Source: Flavobacterium glaciei (lineage in GTDB: Bacteria > Bacteroidota > Bacteroidia > Flavobacteriales > Flavobacteriaceae). From it: a stretch of DNA of 64,000 bases. Numbering within the stretch: the stretch's first letter is position 1; each line of letters begins with the position of its first letter. The notes below the pieces were generated by a model, which did not search any database, had not been told where the DNA came from, and was given only the letters and a program-made list of their open reading frames with translations. The stretch spans positions 26,127-90,126 of the forward strand of contig NZ_QQBA01000014.1 of the NCBI RefSeq assembly GCF_003350545.1, written 5' to 3'. The translations under genes and the position numbers were made by a program. This document shows positions 61,017 to 64,000 of this stretch, piece after piece.

Positions 61017-64000
61017 ATGAGAAAAAACTACCCAAATCTATTAAATACCATTTTTATTGAAGCATTATTGTTTAAAACAAACCTAAATAAAAGGTTCTTA
61101 TTTTTAAGCTTTTTATTGCTGTCATTAAATTGCTATGGACAGCAATGTAATGCAGAAATACCAACCCCTTTTGTATCTACTACCTTTGATAATTTATCAG
61201 TATCCACAAATACTACTGGTGTATGCATTCCAATAGTAGGTTGCGGTATAAATAATGGCAATAATTTAATAAATGCAAGCCTAACTGATTTTGCTACAGC
61301 TAGTTTTGGAATTTTGAGTGCAGGCACTAATCATTCTTTAAGAGTAACTGATGGAAATGATACATTTTCTGCTGGTACTTTTGCAGGATTTAAAATTTCA
61401 CCTAGTGGAGGTTTACTCAACTTAGATTTATTAGGCGGTATAACCATTAGAACATACAATAACGGTGTTTTAAGAGAAACATTCTCAGGCGCATCATTAT
61501 TGAGTTTAGGCTTGCTTACAAGTCCAAGTGATTATATTATTGGTTTCAATACTTCCGCAACATTTGATGCAATTGAAATTGTTTTGAATGGTGGAGTTAC
61601 TTTATTGAACTCTACAAATATATACCATGCGGTTATAAGAGAATATTGTGCTGGACCCATTTTAGAATGTAACACCCTTACTAAATTAAGTCTACCCACT
61701 TATCCAGTAGCTATCAGTCAGGCTAATACAGGAGTGTCTGGGGTTAGTGTGGGCAGTGTCGCTGATGTTGAAAATGCAATTAGCTCTAATGATTCTGATT
61801 ATGCGTCAATTAATTTAACTGTTGGTTTAATAGCTTCTGGAAGCATCGCAATAAAAGACCCGATTACTGATCATCCAGCAGGAACCTATGCTGGTTTTGA
61901 AATAGAAAACACAAATCTTTTAAGTTTAGCTGCTTTAGGAAATGTGGTTGTGTCTACTTATTTGAATGGAGTGTTTAGGGAGCAGTTTTCTGGAACTGAT
62001 TTAGTAGCTAATGTATCATTACTTTCTTCAGGTGGACGTTTTAAAATAGGGTTTATTAGCACTCAGGATTTTGATGAGGTAAAACTTTCTGTCAATCAAA
62101 CGGCAGGTGTGAGTTTAGGTACGACTCGGGTTTATGGCGCTGTTTTTCAAAAATTTTGCTCAGGACCCACTTTACCTTGTAATCTTCAAACTGCTCTGTC
62201 TACGCCAACATATCCAGTATATATTAATAATGTCAATTCGGGGATTAATGGTTTAGTGTGTGCTTTATGTACAGTAACTAATCAAGATAATTTAATAGAT
62301 TCTGATCTTACTAATTATGCAAGTGTTAATTTGTCTGTAGCTGTAGGAACAACCGGAAGCTTATCAGTAAAAGACCAAATCACTAATTATCCTGTAGGTA
62401 CTTTTGCTGGTTATACAATAGAAAATCCTGCCTTTCTAAATGTTGATGCTTTAGAAGCTGTAATGATAACAACTTATTTGGATGGTGTTCAACAAGAAAT
62501 AAAATCAGGTAATGGCGCATTAGTAGCTATTGGAACTGATTTATTAGTTGGAACAGGGAAACAAACAATAGGTTTTGTTTCTACAATGCCTTTTGACGAG
62601 GTTCAAATTACTCTTCAAAATTTGGTTGCTGTAAACTTAGGAGAAGTTAAAGTTTACAATGCTGTTTTTCAAAGATTATGCGATCCCGTTGTAGCGTGTA
62701 ATGAAAATTATGTTTGGTCAAATCCAGCTTTTCCTGTAACAATAAATTTTGATAACACTGGCATTAATGGTTTGGCTTGCGTGGGTTGTGCTGTGAACAA
62801 TACTGGTAATTTATTAACCGCTGATGAAACTGATTTTGCTAATATTACTTTGATTGCAGGAGTAGTTGGCTCAGGTTCTGTTGCGGTAAAAGATCATTTA
62901 TATACCTATCCTCAAGGAACTTTTGCAGGATATGTTATTAGAGATTTAGGAACCTTAGCTCAGGTGAATTTACTTCAATCATTGGAAATAAGTACCTATA
63001 ATAATGGTGTTTTTCAAGAAGCAAGATCAGCCGGTCAATTAATTGATTTATCTCTTTTGGGAATTGATATTTTAGGATCGACTCCCGGAGTTTATAATTT
63101 TGGTTTTAAAACCAATTTACCTTTTGACGAAATCAAACTGACATTAAATTCAGTAGCTAGTGTTATTAACTCTATAAATGTATATGGAGCTTTTGTTAAT
63201 ACATCAGAAAGCGATGGAGGTTCTGGAAGTGGTTTAGAATGTAATTTATCATCCATTTCATTAACTAAAGATGGTATTTATGTTGACGCAAATTCTGATG
63301 GAATTGTAAATGTTGGGGATAGAATTAATTATTTGTTCAGTATAACAAACACAGGCGCTAAAACTCTAACCAATGTAACTTTATCAGACGACACTGCTAC
63401 GTTAGTTGGAACTCCAATTGCTAGTTTAAGTGCGGGTTCTACTGATACTACGAGCTATACTGCTACTTACAATATTACTCAGGCTGATATTGATGCAGGA
63501 GTAGTTTATAATTTAGCAACGGTTATTGCTACAACAAATATAGGCACAAATATAACTGCTACATCTATCGATCCTTCACCTTGTACTACATGTCCCGTAA
63601 ATTCAACATGTCCTGAATGTACAGCAACGCCATTAAGTCAAGATTCAAAAATAGCGCTGGTTAAAACGGCTCTTTACAACGGTGATTCTACTAAAGCTCT
63701 AGTTGGTGATACTATTACCTATACCTTTTCTGTAACTAATTCTGGAAACGTTACCGTAGATAACATTGTTATCAATGATGCTAAACTAGGAGTGAGTAAT
63801 TTAGCTGTAACACCTGCTACATTAGCTCCATCACAAACAGCTGTGGTAACCCTACAATATACTATCACTCAAGCCGATATTGATGCCGGAATGGTTACTA
63901 ATTCAGCTGTTGCGGTAGGTGAAAATCCACAAGGGGATTCGGTTCAAGATACTTCGGGGACAGCTACCTCCAATGACCTGCCTACGGTGACCAATTTGCC
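61017..64000 (+). CDS. Giant repeat surface protein, adhesin-like (N-terminal 994 residues)
   Basis: Open through the right edge. Long signal region ending SLNCYGQ. Then four tandem repeats of about 170-174 residues beginning at Cys44, Cys218, Cys388 and Cys561; each has a GTYAGF or GTFAGY segment, STYLNGVF-like strands and a FDEVKL or FDEIKL strand. From about residue 742 the sequence turns to DUF11/CARDB-like domains: VTKDGIYVDANSDGIVNVGD, then DDTATLVGTPI and ITQADIDAGVV, repeated with ITQADIDAGMV near 960. Such proteins are cell-surface adhesins in Flavobacteria, often ending in a T9SS sorting domain that lies beyond this window. Function inferred. Confidence 0.8.
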   Translation, partial: MRKNYPNLLNTIFIEALLFKTNLNKRFLFLSFLLLSLNCYGQQCNAEIPTPFVSTTFDNLSVSTNTTGVCIPIVGCGINNGNNLINASLTDFATASFGILSAGTNHSLRVTDGNDTFSAGTFAGFKISPSGGLLNLDLLGGITIRTYNNGVLRETFSGASLLSLGLLTSPSDYIIGFNTSATFDAIEIVLNGGVTLLNSTNIYHAVIREYCAGPILECNTLTKLSLPTYPVAISQANTGVSGVSVGSVADVENAISSNDSDYASINLTVGLIASGSIAIKDPITDHPAGTYAGFEIENTNLLSLAALGNVVVSTYLNGVFREQFSGTDLVANVSLLSSGGRFKIGFISTQDFDEVKLSVNQTAGVSLGTTRVYGAVFQKFCSGPTLPCNLQTALSTPTYPVYINNVNSGINGLVCALCTVTNQDNLIDSDLTNYASVNLSVAVGTTGSLSVKDQITNYPVGTFAGYTIENPAFLNVDALEAVMITTYLDGVQQEIKSGNGALVAIGTDLLVGTGKQTIGFVSTMPFDEVQITLQNLVAVNLGEVKVYNAVFQRLCDPVVACNENYVWSNPAFPVTINFDNTGINGLACVGCAVNNTGNLLTADETDFANITLIAGVVGSGSVAVKDHLYTYPQGTFAGYVIRDLGTLAQVNLLQSLEISTYNNGVFQEARSAGQLIDLSLLGIDILGSTPGVYNFGFKTNLPFDEIKLTLNSVASVINSINVYGAFVNTSESDGGSGSGLECNLSSISLTKDGIYVDANSDGIVNVGDRINYLFSITNTGAKTLTNVTLSDDTATLVGTPIASLSAGSTDTTSYTATYNITQADIDAGVVYNLATVIATTNIGTNITATSIDPSPCTTCPVNSTCPECTATPLSQDSKIALVKTALYNGDSTKALVGDTITYTFSVTNSGNVTVDNIVINDAKLGVSNLAVTPATLAPSQTAVVTLQYTITQADIDAGMVTNSAVAVGENPQGDSVQDTSGTATSNDLPTVTNL

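Overview
The window is chromosomal DNA of a Bacteroidota bacterium, most likely Flavobacterium or a close relative. The evidence is the AT-rich sequence, genes without clear Shine-Dalgarno sites, many TAnnTTTG -7 boxes, a MurF-Alr fusion, GLPGLI and TonB-receptor genes, a type IX secretion (T9SS) sorting domain, and intergenic repeats of a kind seen in this group. Most of it is ordinary core genome, with a few accessory islands and decayed loci. No rRNA, CRISPR array, prophage or complete insertion sequence was seen. One tRNA is present (tRNA-Ser GGA, 30109-30195, minus).

Layout. 1-2.1 kb: 3' end of a glutaryl-CoA dehydrogenase-like gene, a DUF3050 protein and a metallophosphoesterase. 2.1-6.0 kb (minus): an Fe-S module (ferredoxin, Nfu scaffold, Mrp ATPase), an alkyltransferase-like DNA repair protein with Ala at the Cys position, a LysE-type exporter and trmB. 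6.4-11.9 kb: an NTF2-like lipoprotein with an AsmA-like protein, an L,D-transpeptidase lipoprotein and an HPF-type ribosome factor. 12.0-15.9 kb is an AT-rich accessory block: a 1046-aa PLD nuclease/SF2 helicase/DUF3427 protein overlapping a Nudix hydrolase by 4 bp, plus a 78-aa orphan. Next come a secreted prolyl oligopeptidase and a Fic protein preceded by three 41-bp tandem repeats.

20-40.9 kb: a likely metal-uptake TonB receptor locus, asd, mscL, murF-alr, two membrane/envelope genes, a decayed exported-protein gene, the tRNA, an asparaginase-acyltransferase pair, tatD, a retropepsin-like protein, a T9SS cargo protein with a 513-bp internal duplication, and the 2-oxoglutarate dehydrogenase operon sucA-DUF2846-sucB. 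40.9-43.5 kb: two paralogous beta-barrel proteins, an unknown protein and a polyprenyl diphosphate synthase.

43.6-50.7 kb: a YceI gene and a TetR-TolC-MFP-RND efflux operon. Identical-geometry 28-bp palindromes lie 4 bp before the -7 boxes of both, so the TetR protein probably controls both. 50.7-55.6 kb: seven 95-bp tandem hairpin repeats, a TonB-receptor-like gene, a GLPGLI gene broken by one in-frame stop, and a 3' remnant of a second RND permease split by a 135-bp MITE with a 10-bp target duplication. 55.6-61 kb: umuD-umuC, an exported repeat protein behind a sigma-54-like site, and a response regulator/histidine kinase pair. 61.0 kb to the end: the N-terminal 994 residues of a giant surface protein with four ~172-aa repeats followed by DUF11-like domains, open at the window edge.

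The most promising points for new biology are the helicase/Nudix pair, the 41-bp array before the Fic gene, the twin TetR operators, and the locus between the two RND permease ends.
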